From contig PCDI01000009.1 of assembly GCA_002778195.1 (NCBI GenBank), positions 252,291 through 316,290 of the forward strand: a stretch of DNA of 64,000 nucleotides, given 5' to 3'. The translations under genes and the position numbers were made by a program. A model generated the notes under the pieces. That model did not search any database. It saw only the letters and a list, made by a program, of their open reading frames with translations, and was not told the DNA's origin. This stretch comes from Raffaelea ambrosiae. Lineage: Eukaryota > Ascomycota > Sordariomycetes > Ophiostomatales > Ophiostomataceae. Of this stretch, positions 34,983 to 47,363 are shown one piece after another. Each line of letters opens with the position of its first letter. Positions within the stretch are counted from its first letter, which is position 1.

Positions 34983-36347
34983 ATGATGCTGTCGAGAGCA
35001 GTTCGGCCAGCTCTGCGAGCTGGAGCTTCGGCTTCTCGGTAGGTGACCTCTAAGCGCGATCGGAGGCCGGGTCCCGCAGGCAAGGATGGATGGACAATAG
35101 TAATGGATGCTGGATGGAAGCTGCCCTGCATTTGAATGGGATGGAAGATGGGCAAGCCGGGAAGCTTTGCGCGGACCCTCGGATCTAAGGAGCTGTCCCG
35201 ACGACGGACACACTGTTGACGATATAGCTGCTGACCCGTGCTTTTTCTTCGCTCTACAGCTCCGCCACCGTCACCCCGGCCGCCACCTATGCCACCCTTC
35301 GTGAAATCGAAGGCCGCCTCAAGTCCATTCGCAACATTGAGAAGATCACCAACACGATGAAGATTGTCGCCTCCACCAAGCTGACCCGTGCCCAGCGCGC
35401 CATGTTCGACAGCCGCAAGTACGGCGAGACGTCCAACCAGGTGTTCGAGTCGGCCGAGACGAAGCCCCTGGAGGCCGCCGAGGGCACCCCCGCCAAGAAG
35501 ACCCTGCTGGTCGTCTGCAGCTCCGACAAGGGCCTGTGCGGTGGTGTGCACTCGGGTCTGTCGCGGTTCGTGCGCCGGCTGTATGCCGAGAAGGCCGCCG
35601 CCGGTGTGCCCGCCAGCAGTGCGTACGAGCTGGTCATCCTGGGCGAGAAGGCCAAGGCGCAGCTGCAGCGCACCAACAGCAAGGAGATTGCCCTGAGCTT
35701 TGCCGGCGTCGGCAAGGACATCCCGACGTTCACCGAGGCGCAGGCCATTGCCGACCAGATTGTGCAGCTGCCGGGCGACTACGAGTCCGTCCAGATCGTC
35801 TACAACAAGTTCATCAACGCTCAGAGCTACGAGCCCGCCACCATCGACGCCTTCTCCGAGGAGGCCATTGCTGCTTCGCGTAAGTGACCCTCCCCCCCGG
35901 GCAGGCGATTTGTATTCTAGAATGCACTCGGGATATCTTTTTGCCAGGAAACGTGAGAAGAACTACTCGACGTCCCACGAATTTTCGCTAACATTTGCTG
36001 TCCTTTAGCCAACTTCTCTGCTTTCGAGGTCGACGAGGCCCTCCTGCCCAACCTCCGCGAATACGCCCTGGCCAACTCTCTGTTCTGGGCCCTGGCCGAG
36101 GGCCACGCCTGCGAGCAGTCTGCCCGTCGCAACGCCATGGATGTGAGTCTTCCCCGTACTCTGACCCCGTGGTCATACCTCCCTGTTGCCTATCCGCATG
36201 TGCTGACTCTTCCTCCAGAACGCTTCCAAGAACGCCGGCGAGATGATCAGCAAGTACCAGATCCTGTTCAACCGCACACGCCAGGCCGTCATTACCGGCG
36301 AGCTGGTTGAGATTATCACTGGTGCGACGGCCTCGGAGGACATGTAA
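34983..36347 (+). CDS. atp3: Mitochondrial ATP synthase F1 gamma subunit
   Basis: The rotor shaft of F1-ATPase in the mitochondrial matrix. Exons 34983-35038, 35260-35879, 36009-36142 and 36219-36347 give 312 aa. The start MMLSRAVRPALRAGASASRS is an Arg/Ser/Ala-rich presequence without acidic residues. The mature protein opens with ATLREIEGRLKSIRNIEKIT and NTMKIVASTKLTRAQRAM, contains VCSSDKGLCGGVHSGLSR, and ends with RRNAMDNASKNAGEMISKYQ and FNRTRQAVITGELVEIITGA, the C-terminal signature of the family. All junctions restore family sequence (for example AAS-PNFSAFEVDEALLPN). A second ATG directly follows the first (34986); either would serve. Confidence 0.97.
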
Positions 36348-37147
36348 AAATAATTCTAAAAATATCAAAATATCCTGTTGCGAAGGAGAAGGGGAAAGAA
36401 AGAAGAGAAAAGAAACGGGGGGAAGGAAAGTAAGGAAGTTGGGGGGGGGGGGGGTGTGTTGTTGAGGAACATAGAGCAAGCCCACTCAAGAGAGGCTCGG
36501 TAACCATTTTCTAACTTCTGTCTCCCAAACCATCTTCGGGCTGAAACCCTGTCTGGACAAAGCCATCTTTCTTTGTCTCTCCCTCCCTCTACTTATTTTC
36601 TTCTATCACTGTCTGCTATATAGTGTTGTGTAACTCTTGTTATACCTTTTTTTTCCTTTGTGTTCAAGAGGAGACAGAAAAAAAGCAAATGGATAGCTTG
36701 TTAATTTCTCTCTCTTTTCGAAAACCATGTGCTGTGCCTCGGGTCTACCCGTGAAAACACTGGACCAGAAAGAAGGCTCTGTTTTAGACAAAGGACCTCG
36801 ACTGCCCGCTTCTTTGGCGGATGTTTCCTAGATACAGGAGATAATTGTCAAGCAACCAGGACGATACAGCAAAGCACCCAGCAATAGTAAGATAAGAAGA
36901 CTGAATGACCAAGTAGCAGATAATGATCGCATGCAGAGTAACTCCCCGGGTTGACCCCTCGATTTTCACCATGAAAGACAAGACAAAAACACAAGCCATG
37001 TGCATCCCAGGAACCCATAACACCATCTCCTTTTGTGCATACCCACCGAAATGCGAAACCCGTGGGAATACTACATTACAAAAAATGCAAGAGCAGCAAA
37101 TGTAGAAAAAAAATCCAAAATGGACAACACAATAGGAAGGAACGCTT
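36348..37147. other. Convergent 3' intergenic region, atp3 / lsd1
   Basis: Contains the facing 3' untranslated regions. A G run lies at 36440-36453 and a T-rich stretch at 36645-36655. No gene is supported. Confidence 0.5.
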
Positions 37148-40100
37148 TCACCCAGTCATATACATATCACTCTCGGCCGAAGCCCGGTTGCTAGCCAGAC
37201 GCCGCAACTTCCGACCTCCTGGGCTTCCACGGCTTCCTGATGTCGTAACAGCCGCAGCCGTTTCTGACCCAGGCGTTAGAGGCTGCTTTCTGGAGAAACC
37301 GTTGCCGTTGGTGCCGCTGGAATTATAATTGCTGTTGCTGTTGCTGGGGGGAGTAGGGGGTGGGTGCTCCTTCTCGTAGGCCGCACGCAGCTCAGAAGCT
37401 TTCGCATCCCATTCGGCCGCCTTGACCTTGTACTCCTGCTCGGCGGCCACGTACTCTTGCTTCTGTCGAAGCGCCTGCTCCACGAACGGCCGGCGCTCAT
37501 CAGGGCCGGCGCTCCGCCACATCTTGGACGTCAAAACGCGGACATCGTTGGGCAGTGGCTTTCCTTTGCCTGGACGTCGACCCTCCTCGCATTTCTTGCG
37601 TGCACGGTCATAATTAACCTTGCTAAATAAGAGGTAGGAATTGTCCACCACTTTGGGAGGCGCCACCGGTTGGCGTCCAATCACGGATTCAATGTATTCT
37701 AAGATTTGCTGCTCGCGGGCTTCCAAACGCCGCCGAAAGTTTGCCTTGGCTTCACGGTGGCTGTAGCCCGTCCCGCCGCTGCCGACACCCCCAAAACTGC
37801 TGCTGCTGTCCTCTCCACCTGTGCCAGTGCCGTCGTCCAGAGGAGCCTTCCGTTTCAGAGAAGGTGTGTCCACATCCTTTGGGATAATGAGCGGTGTAGG
37901 AACGTGTATGGGACCTAGCAGTTCCTCAATGATCTCAGAAGCTGCGCGCAGGCCGGATAAGTAGGCTCCATGGACAGTAGCAGGGTGTGTCCCAATGGTG
38001 TGCTCGCCAGCAAATATTTGGCGTCCAACACGCCGTGCCATTGTGTCGTAATCATCGATCAGCATCTCCGGTCCGGCCGAGGAGTAACTACCACGAGCAA
38101 ACTTGTCCGAGGCCCAGCGGGTGATTATGGTCTCGACGGGCTGACCCACATTCTCTGTGCCAAAGACGCTGCGCAGCACCGACAGAGACTCCTCCACCAG
38201 CTCATCATCAGTCGATTTTTCCGTGTCGTATGCGGCATCACCAGCCATGAGAGCCAGTAGACAGGGTATGCCAGCGGACTTGGACACGTTGAACCACTGG
38301 AACATGCGGCCGCGCTGCTCGGAGTACTCTTTCTGGTTCAGGCTCAGACGATTGGCCGGAGCACGAAGTACGCCGAAAATGTCTCGCTCTCTGTCCCAGA
38401 AAGGCTTCTTGAAGGAGAGGACAATCTTGTTCAATACACCGTACCCAAGGCGTTGAATGACGCCTGCTTTCCATGACGGCAGAGGTGGGTCAAACTCAAC
38501 AGTGTTTTCCTTGAGCACGCCCAGGGGAATGGTGTTCACGACGAAATCGGCGTAGAAAGTGTGGCCGTCCTGAGATTCAACTTTCATGGGGTATGCTTGG
38601 CTGTTGTCCTCATGCATGTTTCCACTGCTTTCCATGTCATCGAGTGACGTGATTTTCTTGACCGCCATATTTCTGTGAATGTTGAGAGGCGTTGGTACTG
38701 CCATCAGACCCCTGGGTACGCTCTGGTAGCCTCCAATGACCATGCTATGCCGGCCTTCCCACTCATTCCCAGCATCGATATCCCAACCCTTCAGGCTGAG
38801 GCAGTTCTGATTGATGGCATTGCTATATTCCAGGTTTGCAATGTGCCAGTTGAGAAGCCGCAAGTCCTGGGCATTGAGGTCGATCAGGTCTCGGTATTGT
38901 TTAATGGCCTCTTCAACAACATAGCCGAGAGTGGCGCCCTCGGTCCGAGCTGGCGGGTCGAGATCCAAGTCTCTGGAATCTGCCACGTCTGGCTTCAAGT
39001 TCCACCCCATCGCCTTCACTTTGCATGCGGCATTCATACTGGCCAATGTTCCTGGTTCCATGCGGGATCGGCCTGTCAAACGATCCGACGAGACAGGGAC
39101 CAGATCAGGCGGCTTCGGAGACGGCACCGGTGACTGGGCGGCAGCTGTTGACTTGACAGGCGTGCCGGCGGCGAGTGCAGCCAGTGTCGCAGCAGCCCTA
39201 TCTCTCGCTTTCTGTGCCGTCTCGGCGGCCTTGGCATCTTCGACTTGGGCCAGGGTCCTGTGGCCTTCGGAGGAGCTATCACGGCCCTCGTTGACCAGGT
39301 CGTGGTTGCCCTCAACTACTTTCGGTTGCGGCAGCTTGAACTTGTACTCACTGACACGGTCAAGACACTCGTTGAAGAGGTTTTCCACCAGGCCGTCGCG
39401 GCCGATGTCCACTGGCTTGCCATCGATGTCGTATATTGTTGTCTCGGACAGCAACAGGTGATACTTCAGGCCCAACTGGCCTCGTAGCAGTACGTTCATC
39501 GGGTTTCCTCTATCAAACCCGGTGATGATCATTCCACCCATCTCGGCGGTGGCCCGCCCCGTGAGGGACGCTTGCTCCGTCCCTGGCTGAACTTCAAACG
39601 CACGAGAGTAGACACGACCACCAATCCGGTTCCTGCCCTCCAACACAACCACCTCTGGAATGTCCTCGTCTGAACCAAACCGATCGGCATATTGCGCGAA
39701 GAGGCCCTCCAGTTGCCGCGCACAGCCCAGGCCAGCCATGCCAGCACCAATGACAATGATTCGTCGTCTTCTTTTCGGTAGCTTTGTGGGTGACTCACCA
39801 TGGTCAGCGTTGCTCGTACCACTTGTGGTCTTCTCACAGTTTTTTCCCTTTTCGCCCTCTGCTGCACCTGTACTTTGCGTTCCCTGGCCGGGGGGCTTCC
39901 TCTTCTCCATCTTCGTGCAGCCGTAGTTGATGTATCCGCGGCGGACGAGCCAGTCAAAACAGACACTGGCTACGTCAAACCACCTGCTGTCCTTGGCGCA
40001 GCCAATGGCATCGTTGCGCTTGACGACATTCATAGGGCTGAGCATCCATAGCCGGAGAATGCCGTTTCTGAGGTTGAGGTACGTGGTCACCTGCTTAGGG

Positions 40101-41651
40101 CTGATGTGCTGACGCAACATTGCATGCTCTTCCTCGTGCAAACCATAAGGATTGAGTCTCGACGACTCCGCCGCAGCGATACACTGTCTGGCATATTCAC
40201 GAAATGGTTTGTCGGTAGGTATGGACGACTTAGGCTTCACTTTGTGGACGACCCGCTTGGGCTGGGTGGACCCCGGCATCAACGAGGCAGACAGGTTGGG
40301 CAGAGGCGAAGAGGGCTGGGAGGACAGAGGTTGTGTCTGAATAGTAAGCAGCGGTGCTTCTGCTGTAATGGATTGGTCTTTAAAAGCAACGACAGCAGGG
40401 GCAGCAACTTTAGGTGTCGTTGGTGTGGGCTGCTGCGATGATGACGGCGGCACCGAGGGCCCGCTGGCATCAGGCGAGATATCAACGTCCGCCGGAGTTG
40501 TGGCTTTGCTAGACACAAGTGAGGGCACAGATGACAGCTCGGACTGGTCAGCCATGGCTGCTAAAGACGAGGCAACGGAGTATTGGATGTCATCGCGGAA
40601 AGAAGACGTGCGGAGCTCCGCTCCGGCGTGATCGATTGTTTGTAGCCTGTAGGGTTCACAGTGTTAAAGAAAGACATGACTATTAGTCTCCAAAGGAGGA
40701 GCTGTTGTTAGCGGGGGGGGAAACTCACGATCCTTGAGACTCGGCCGTCTTTTTTTGCGGGTTTTCTGTTTTATCTTCAGTCTGTTTGTTGTTGGCAACG
40801 GTGACACTTGGCTCAATCGGCGCCTGTGCAGGTTGCTCAGCATCTTGCATATCCGCGTCCATCACAGATTGTGGAGTATGCTCTTCTTGGGACTCCGCAG
40901 CGGAAGCTTCCGTCTCTTGAGTGGATGCTTCCAGAAGACCTGCCGACAAGGTAGCTTCTGATGGCTCGGCCAATGTCTCGGTGTGGTGAGGCTGGCCGGT
41001 AGGGATTGTTGCAGGCTCTTCGTTTGCATACGCTGAATCTGTGAGCCGGCTAGCCGGCTCCGCAGGTTCGTCGGGTTCATCGGCCGGCTTCTCGAGAGCT
41101 TCATCTCTTCCAATGTCTTCTGCGTCTGCTGGTGGTTTTGCTGGCTCCGTGGGTTCGTCCGTGGGCTCACCCACGTCCTTTGGGACAACTTTTGGTGGTT
41201 CCAGTACACGCTGAACGTCGGGTTCTTCTGGTGTTTCCTCGCTCCCTCCTTTTGCGGATTCTTCTGTGGGCTCTCGTGCCAATTTTGGCACGGTTCCTAC
41301 CTGCTCGGTTGTTGAATATTGTGTCTGGCCCTCCGCTCGCTCTTCTGCTTGTGCTCGTTCCCGCTCCTCTTTTTGGCGGCAAAACTCTTCCCAGTCGTTG
41401 GGTAGGTCGGGCGGGGGTGGGCTGAGATCGGACGAGGAATCACGGGAGACTGCACAGTGGGATGCAGGCGCAGTGGTGGAAGGATCGAGGTCCTCATCCA
41501 TGCCATTGAAATCGGTGGCGACGTTCACATTGCCCGCGTCGACATCGTCGGACATGTCTATGCCGAGCCGCTCAGCGACAATGATGGCGTTATCATCGTC
41601 GATCTCTGGTGGCGGCGATAGAGAGGACGAGGAAGTCGAGGAGGATGTCAT
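37148..41651 (-). CDS. lsd1: LSD1-type histone lysine demethylase (SWIRM, amine oxidase, HMG box)
   Basis: A flavin-dependent nuclear enzyme expected to remove methyl groups from histone H3 lysines. Exons 41651-40729 and 40646-37148 give 1473 aa; the join reads SQGS-LQTIDHAG and continues RTSSFRDDIQYSVASSLAAM. Residues 1-310 are acidic, Pro/Glu/Thr-rich and probably disordered. A SWIRM domain spans about 456-550 (PFREYARQCIAAAESSRLNP). The FAD-binding motif IIVIGAGMAGLGCARQLEG starts near 604, and the second flavin motif GRQIFAGEHTIGTHPATVHG lies towards the end of the oxidase. An HMG box spans about 1300-1370 (NSYLLFSKVNYDRARKKCEE), as in fission yeast Lsd proteins. An Ala-rich insert before LNWHIANLEYSNA sits where animal LSD1 has its tower. 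The intron 40647-40728 has ordinary borders. Confidence 0.93.
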
Positions 41652-43449
41652 GATAAAGGAGACAAATGATAGAAGAGGGAGGCTAGGGTGAAAGTGACAG
41701 CGGTGATGAGACGAAGGTCATGCATCATTTCCCACCCTCACGGTCTGGGAATGTTACGGGATGGGGAGAAGAGAAGCCTTATGATGATGGACGAAGGACC
41801 AGGGAAGCAAAAGATTAAGCCCATATGGTGTGAGAACGTATAGCCGAGGACGGGTGGTCACTGGCAGCAAAAGAGCATGTGGTGTGTGTGTTTGCCTGGC
41901 CAGTGCTGTACCCTCTTCCTTCGCGTGTTGTGACTGTAACCTGTCTGGCTCGGCTCCCTCAGGTCTCTCTTGCGTATGGAGGGCCAGGACTTGGCAAGCG
42001 GCGAGGACGGCCGGATACGGCGGTGGCAGATTGTATTTGTCCTCAGTCTTTGTCCTGTGCGCAGTGAAAGAAAATGTGTCAGTCGATCTGGGTTCTGAAT
42101 AGACTTGAGATAGCAGGGCTCTGATGGAGTCATCGTGGCCAGCCGGAGTCGCCGATTTGCATGGCATGAAGGCCGGCGGGGCTCATGCACCACAGACGAG
42201 TGCCGGTCCGTCTCCGAGAGACACGGAGGTACTGTTCTCGGCGTGCCTCTGGGGCTCGCCGGTCCTCCGAATGGGACCATCTGCACACCCAGATATGGGA
42301 CATATGGAGAAGAATGGGGTTTCAATTTACCGGCTTTGCGTGGAGCGGGAAACCAAGTCACCGCCCCGGAACGCCCATGAACATGCCGGGATCCGGCTCT
42401 GGTTCTACTGTGCCGTCCGCGGGTTGTCCTATCTCTGTTGTGTGAGAGGTTGTGTGCGGCCGGGCACTGTCTCGAGGTCTGTTATCTGTGTGTTCCGCAG
42501 GCGACGGTGTCTGGGGCTCGAGAGTCCTCCACTATTTACAAGCAGTCCAACAGAGAAGGGTCTCTTTTTCGGACCCATTTGCCCACACGCAATGGCCCTG
42601 TTGGTTCGACTTTCTTTGCTGACACGGCAGGTGCGAATGAGTCCCTCAGTCGAGAGAGGCAGGCGAGAGGCATGTACCCTCCCTTGTGTGCTGGCAAGAG
42701 GTGTGAGAGTGAAGTAAAATGGGAAGGTCCGCCCGGTGCAGTCGTTTCCGTTTTCGTAGTGTTCGTCTTTGGCGCGGGCTCCTCTTTCGTTGCTTCATCA
42801 GAGGGCAAGAGGTGTTGGCAATCGAACCATTTCCCTCCCTTCTGGCTGGCATTGGCACTGGCGGCTGCCCCAAATCGCCCCTAAAATTTTAGAAATTTGC
42901 TACTTCCGGTGGCATTTTTTTTTAATGCGGCAGAGCCCATTTTCCATTACGGGTGCATTCCTAATATTCCTACTCTCTTCCCGCTGATGGTTAGTGTCAC
43001 GTGAGATCTGCCACTGCCCTCTGAGCGTCCCCTCCCGGATTCTGCGTGGTTTCTTTTGCTCTTGTCAACCTGCCGAGATGTCCTCGTCGTATTTCATTTC
43101 TCGCTTTTGTCTACGGGTATCCTATCTACGACTATGTGTCTTATCGTACACCATACAGAAGTGTTCACGCCACACATGACGGGCCGACCAATGCAAAACA
43201 TGAAAAGTTTCTTGTTTCCTTCTTTGTTTTCCTTTGTAAATTTCTTCGTCTTCCAAGGGATGAATCTGGCAAGATTTTACCCTCCCTTCGCCCTCTCCCA
43301 CAGGACAAAAATAAACGCCAATCCCCAAGAGTGCTGTCGAATAATGTGTCAAAAACGCTGCAGTTGTGTAAATAGTATCCCGCCAAAATCCCGTCGTCGT
43401 CAGTCTCCGTCTCCTCATCAAAGTCGACTTCTCGCTCTCTCCGCGTCTC
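41652..43449. promoter_or_regulatory. Upstream region of lsd1 and 3' flank of vps33
   Basis: 1.8 kb with no supported gene. Several open frames on the plus strand up to 197 codons show no family features or splice logic. The half next to lsd1 presumably contains its promoter. An AT-rich patch with a T run lies near 42886-42945. Confidence 0.45.
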
Positions 43450-45921
43450 CTATGCCGCCGCCGGTGCCGCCGGTGCCGGGGCGTCCCGCTTAAAGGATCC
43501 GGTCTCGATAGCAGCCGACATCATCTTGTTCCCGCTTACAATCGACGTGGTGCAGATGACAATATTTCTCCGGCCTAGGACCGTAGTTAGAAGGCGATAT
43601 AAAGCATAAGAATGACAAGAATGAGGGAGAAGATTAAAGGCTGGGAGGTACATATGAAAAGTCGAAAAATGGAGATGTATACCTTCTTCCTTCTTGGCAA
43701 TGAAACGCAGAGCCGCGATCTCGGTAAACGTGATGCCGCCGACAAATACGACAAACACTGTCTTCGGCGCGCTGTTGCCCGACAGTAACGCCCGCGCCTT
43801 AACGGCTTTGTCCTCGCCCTTTTGCAGCTCGTCGAACGTCTGCCCGCGCACATGCTTGACTGCCTCGTCGAACCCGCGCCACCCTTGCGCCCCCGACCCA
43901 GCGCCGACGGTGGCTGCAGCCCCGTTGTTGCTATTGACGCCGCTGCCTCCCTTGGTGAATGCGAGTAGAAACTGCTTCTGCAGGATGCACTGCACCAGCC
44001 GCACGGAGAGCGGCGCATAGCCGCTGTACACGTAGGCAATATCATTGGGGTCCTGCTCGCTGACTTCGTCGACGATCAGCCGCAGCTGCTTGCGCAGGAA
44101 AGTGTAGTTCGTTTTTGTGCCAGACGCGCCCACTGTAGCCGCTGTCATCGGGATCATGCCTGCCAGGGGCGACGCCCGCGACAAAAACAGCTGCAATTTG
44201 TCAAGGTTCTGTAATGTGAGTAAATGCTGGTAGCCGTATCCCTGTAGGACCAGCCGCCGGAACAGGTCGTACTCCTTGGCCTTGACGCCGCCGGATATGC
44301 ACGAGTATATACACAGCAGGCGCAGCACTTGTGGCAGTGGGGTGTCGCGCGCAATGAGCTCCTCGATATGCTCGAACTGCGCCGACGGGTCCGCACCGGC
44401 CGCCAGGTTTTGTTGAACTTCCAGCAGGCTGCTAAACTCGTCGCTGCGCGTGTACTTGTAGATCTCTTCCACCAGTCCCGCATGGACCTTCAGGCTCGCC
44501 TGTTCAGCCTGGAAGGCCGGCAACTTCTGCACAAAATCCCGCAGCTCGGCTGTTGTCTTGGAGCTGTGGCGGCCCTCGTAGTCGCTCTGAAGACGCCGCG
44601 CAGTCTTATTGAGAAGATTGCCCACTATGGCAAAATTCGCATCCCGAAGCTGGCTGTAAAGCTTGTCGGATGAGTCGAGCTGGACCTTGCGTTTCCGGTT
44701 AGCGGCGGCCGTGGTAGCAGCGGCGGCAGCGGTGCCCCCACTCGCCGTCGACGCGGAGGACGCGCTGTTATTGGCAGTGTTGGCGGCTCCGACGATGGTC
44801 GGGTCAACGTCGGTCTGGTTGTTCTGGATGCCGAACATCTCGTCGATTAGACCTTCGTAGGTCAGCTGGGTCAACAGCGGCGTGATAGGGTCAACTTCGC
44901 GGTCGATGATGATGGCGCTCTCAATCGTGGTACTCGGTGTGAGGCCGATCCTGTCCGTCTCGTTCGTGTCCTCGCCAGCCAACAGCTCCTGCCGCATACG
45001 GCCCAGTAGCTGAGCGACACGGTTGGCGTTGTCACCTTTTCCGATGATGCGCGGGAAAAGGCCGTGTTTCTGCTGTATGCCCATAAGGGCTTTGGCGAGC
45101 AAGAAGGCCGGAGTGGGGTCTTTGGCAAGGTAGAGGTCCGTGAAGGCGTCGTCCAGCTCTAGCGAGAGCACATCCCGCTCCAGCGGGAAAAAAAATAGGG
45201 GAAGTTCCGCTATGCTGGCATCGCCTAATACACCAGCTTCCTCAAGGATGTTGTCCGAAACAAGCGTGCGCCGAGGCACCCAAAAGATATGAAACTCATG
45301 GCCCGTTCGGCTTTCGCGCTGCAGTCGACGTATCTGGTCTAATAATATGAGACGGACGGGGTAGAGGAAGACAGCCTATGTTAGCGCATCGAAAAGCTGA
45401 TTCACAGAGAGAGTCGCCGTGCGGATCCGTATGCGGTTGTATGAGAGGAAGCCGTGAAGTGTCGGGGCTGAAGCTCCTATCTGAGAGAGTGGAAGTGGGA
45501 AGCTCGCTGACGCACCTGCTATTGCCTGCGCATGCCGGCCACATTCGCCTCGTGCCAAAAAGACGACATTCCGTTGGCTGGTATCGGTATTGCCGTTCTC
45601 AAGAAAGAAAAATTTCTCGACGCCATACTCCTGGAGCGTGGAGACCTTGACAATGGTACCGATGGGGCCGGCGAGGCTTTTTTCCAGGACTAGGTTTTTC
45701 TTGCCGCGGACCTGCTGCTAGTTAGTGAAACCCGATGGGAGGGGTGACGAAGAGAGGGCCATAGAAGAGGGGGGACCGGGGATCGTCACGCCGTCCAGCC
45801 CTTCGAACTTCAAGCTCCAAGCTCGAAGTCGGGGTACACTCACGGCCTCGAGATGGTAGAGGAGGTCCCGCCGCGCCTTGTCCTTCACGTCGCCGCTGTC
45901 AAACGCCGCATGGGGGGCCAT
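43450..45921 (-). CDS. vps33: Vps33, Sec1/Munc18-family subunit of HOPS/CORVET
   Basis: Promotes SNARE assembly during fusion with the vacuole and endosomes. Exons 45921-45844, 45711-45516, 45338-43683 and 43574-43450 give 684 aa. The protein starts MAPHAAFDSGDVKDKARRDL and reads across junctions as YHLEA-VRGKKNLVLEKSLAG, AQAIA-DQIRRLQRES and KKEEG-RRNIVICTTS, all Vps33-like. Other marks are HEFHIFWVPRRTLVSDNILE, ESAIIIDREVDPITPLLTQL, YEGLIDEMFGIQNN and YSCISGGVKAKEYDLFRRLV. An Ala/Ser/Asn-rich insert follows the FGIQNN block, and another low-complexity insert sits before the GWRGFDEAVK segment. The last intron, 43575-43682, is 108 nt without a stop, so reading through it also yields an open frame but interrupts the conserved C-terminal block. 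Confidence 0.94.
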
Positions 45922-46729
45922 GGCTGCGGAGTCAGGGGTGAGGAGGGAGCGGAAAGGGTGGGTGTCGGTGAGAGAGAGAAGGGTTGGGGTGAGGCAAGGC
46001 GAGGAAATTGGTGAGGTGGGAGCTTGTGTAGTGAGATCGACTCGCAGATGTTGGCGGAGAAGGAAGGAGCTCTCGACCGCCCCCTAGCGCACATGAATCA
46101 GCAGGGACCAACCGCCGCAGCAAAGTGGCTGCCCCGCCGCAAGTTAATGACTATAGTGGCTAGCTCTTCGCCGCTGCCACAAATGCACAACGGCACAATT
46201 GACCTAACATCTGACGAGCAGCAGCTTTTTTTTTTTTTTTTTGGTTTCAACAGACCGGCAGTAATAGCAGCACGCTGCCATTGCCAAGTAGTATGCGAAT
46301 GTGTTCCTTTTTACTTCTAAGACTTCTGCTGTCTGTGGCAGACCATAATGTCGCTTTGCATGCTGTACAGATTTGCCCAATGCATCGGAATACTGTGGTC
46401 GTGTTCTCAGAATCAAAAACGCCCCCTGCCATCCCAATCTCCAAAAGATTAACGGAAGTTCCTCACAGCCTACAAGCCGACGGGGTCGAAAGAGAAGCAA
46501 TGTCTTCTTAGGGGCCATGCGCAAGAGGCCGTCAAACGCCGATCGAATTCATATCCAAGGTTAAAGGGAAAAGACCAGCGGATAGAACAACGTAAGGAAA
46601 CAAAAAATAGGCTGAGCGACAGCGCTCGCAAGGCCAAACTCAGGTGCGCACTGCAGACTCCTCGTAAACGTAATTGGACGGTGACGTGGACAGCCGGGCG
46701 GAGGGCCGTACCATGATGCAATTTGCCGC
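45922..46729. promoter_or_regulatory. Upstream region of vps33, 3' flank of the E2 gene
   Basis: 808 bp between two minus-strand genes. Contains a T run at 46226-46242 and otherwise mixed sequence. No gene supported. Confidence 0.45.
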
Positions 46730-47363
46730 TCAGACTTTATTATCATGGTAGTAGAAGTCAATATCCTTTGGCCGCAGACGGTTATTCCGGACAAACTCAG
46801 AGTCGCCAGGTGGGCGTTCGTTCTTGGTGTTGCCGGTCAGCATGCTCTGAATGCTCATGCAGACGCTCTCAACATTCTGGACAGGGCTCCAGCCTTGCGT
46901 GCCGAGCAGATCCAGACATATGATCCCGTTGGAGTAGATGTGCGGGTGGATGGGGATCGGCCGGTTAGGCAGCTGCTGGAAGACAACCTCGGGGGGTTCT
47001 GTGGCGGTCAGGAGTTGGTGCACAGGGAGGAGACAGCGCGAGACAGAGGGAAGACATACCGATCGGGTAGGACGGCGAAAAGCGAAATTTAAGCTGGTAG
47101 ATTTGGTCGAGATACAGAGGGTTTTTATCAAGAACTTGAATGTCCACGGTCCATTCCTCGAGGTTCTCGGCTGACACAAGGCTGATCCCAGGAGGCAGGG
47201 AGCTGCTGTGGATCTGGTGGGCAGATAGAGGTCAGCACTCGCTTGGAGACATGCGAAGTGATTGAGCTGTGAGGGCCATGCAGTCGCATGTCTTCCGTAT
47301 TCTCTGTCTGCTCACCTTGGCCAGCTCTTTCTGTAACCGCTTGTGTGCAAAGCTCACGCTCAT
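46730..47363 (-). CDS. Ubiquitin-conjugating enzyme E2, UBE2W type
   Basis: Exons 47363-47316, 47213-47060 and 46998-46730 give 156 aa, a single UBC fold. It starts MSVSFAHKRLQKELAK. EEWTVDIQVLDKNPLYLDQI and YQLKFRFSPSYPIEPPEVVF form the beta-sheet and the PxxPP-like turn. HPHIYSNGIICLDLLG carries the active-site cysteine at residue 95. The C-terminus (VRNNRLRPKDIDFYYHDNKV) resembles the W-type E2 ending (...WWYHD...) rather than the extra helices of canonical E2s. Animal UBE2W attaches ubiquitin to protein N-termini; that activity here is inferred from similarity. Introns are 102 and 61 nt. The start faces the CaM kinase gene across a 2.3-kb region. Confidence 0.9.

Noticed and set aside
42124..42717. 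197-codon plus-strand frame between lsd1 and vps33
   Set aside because: Low-information translation (Cys, Arg, Ser, Pro-rich), no motifs, and other frames of the same strand are also partly open.
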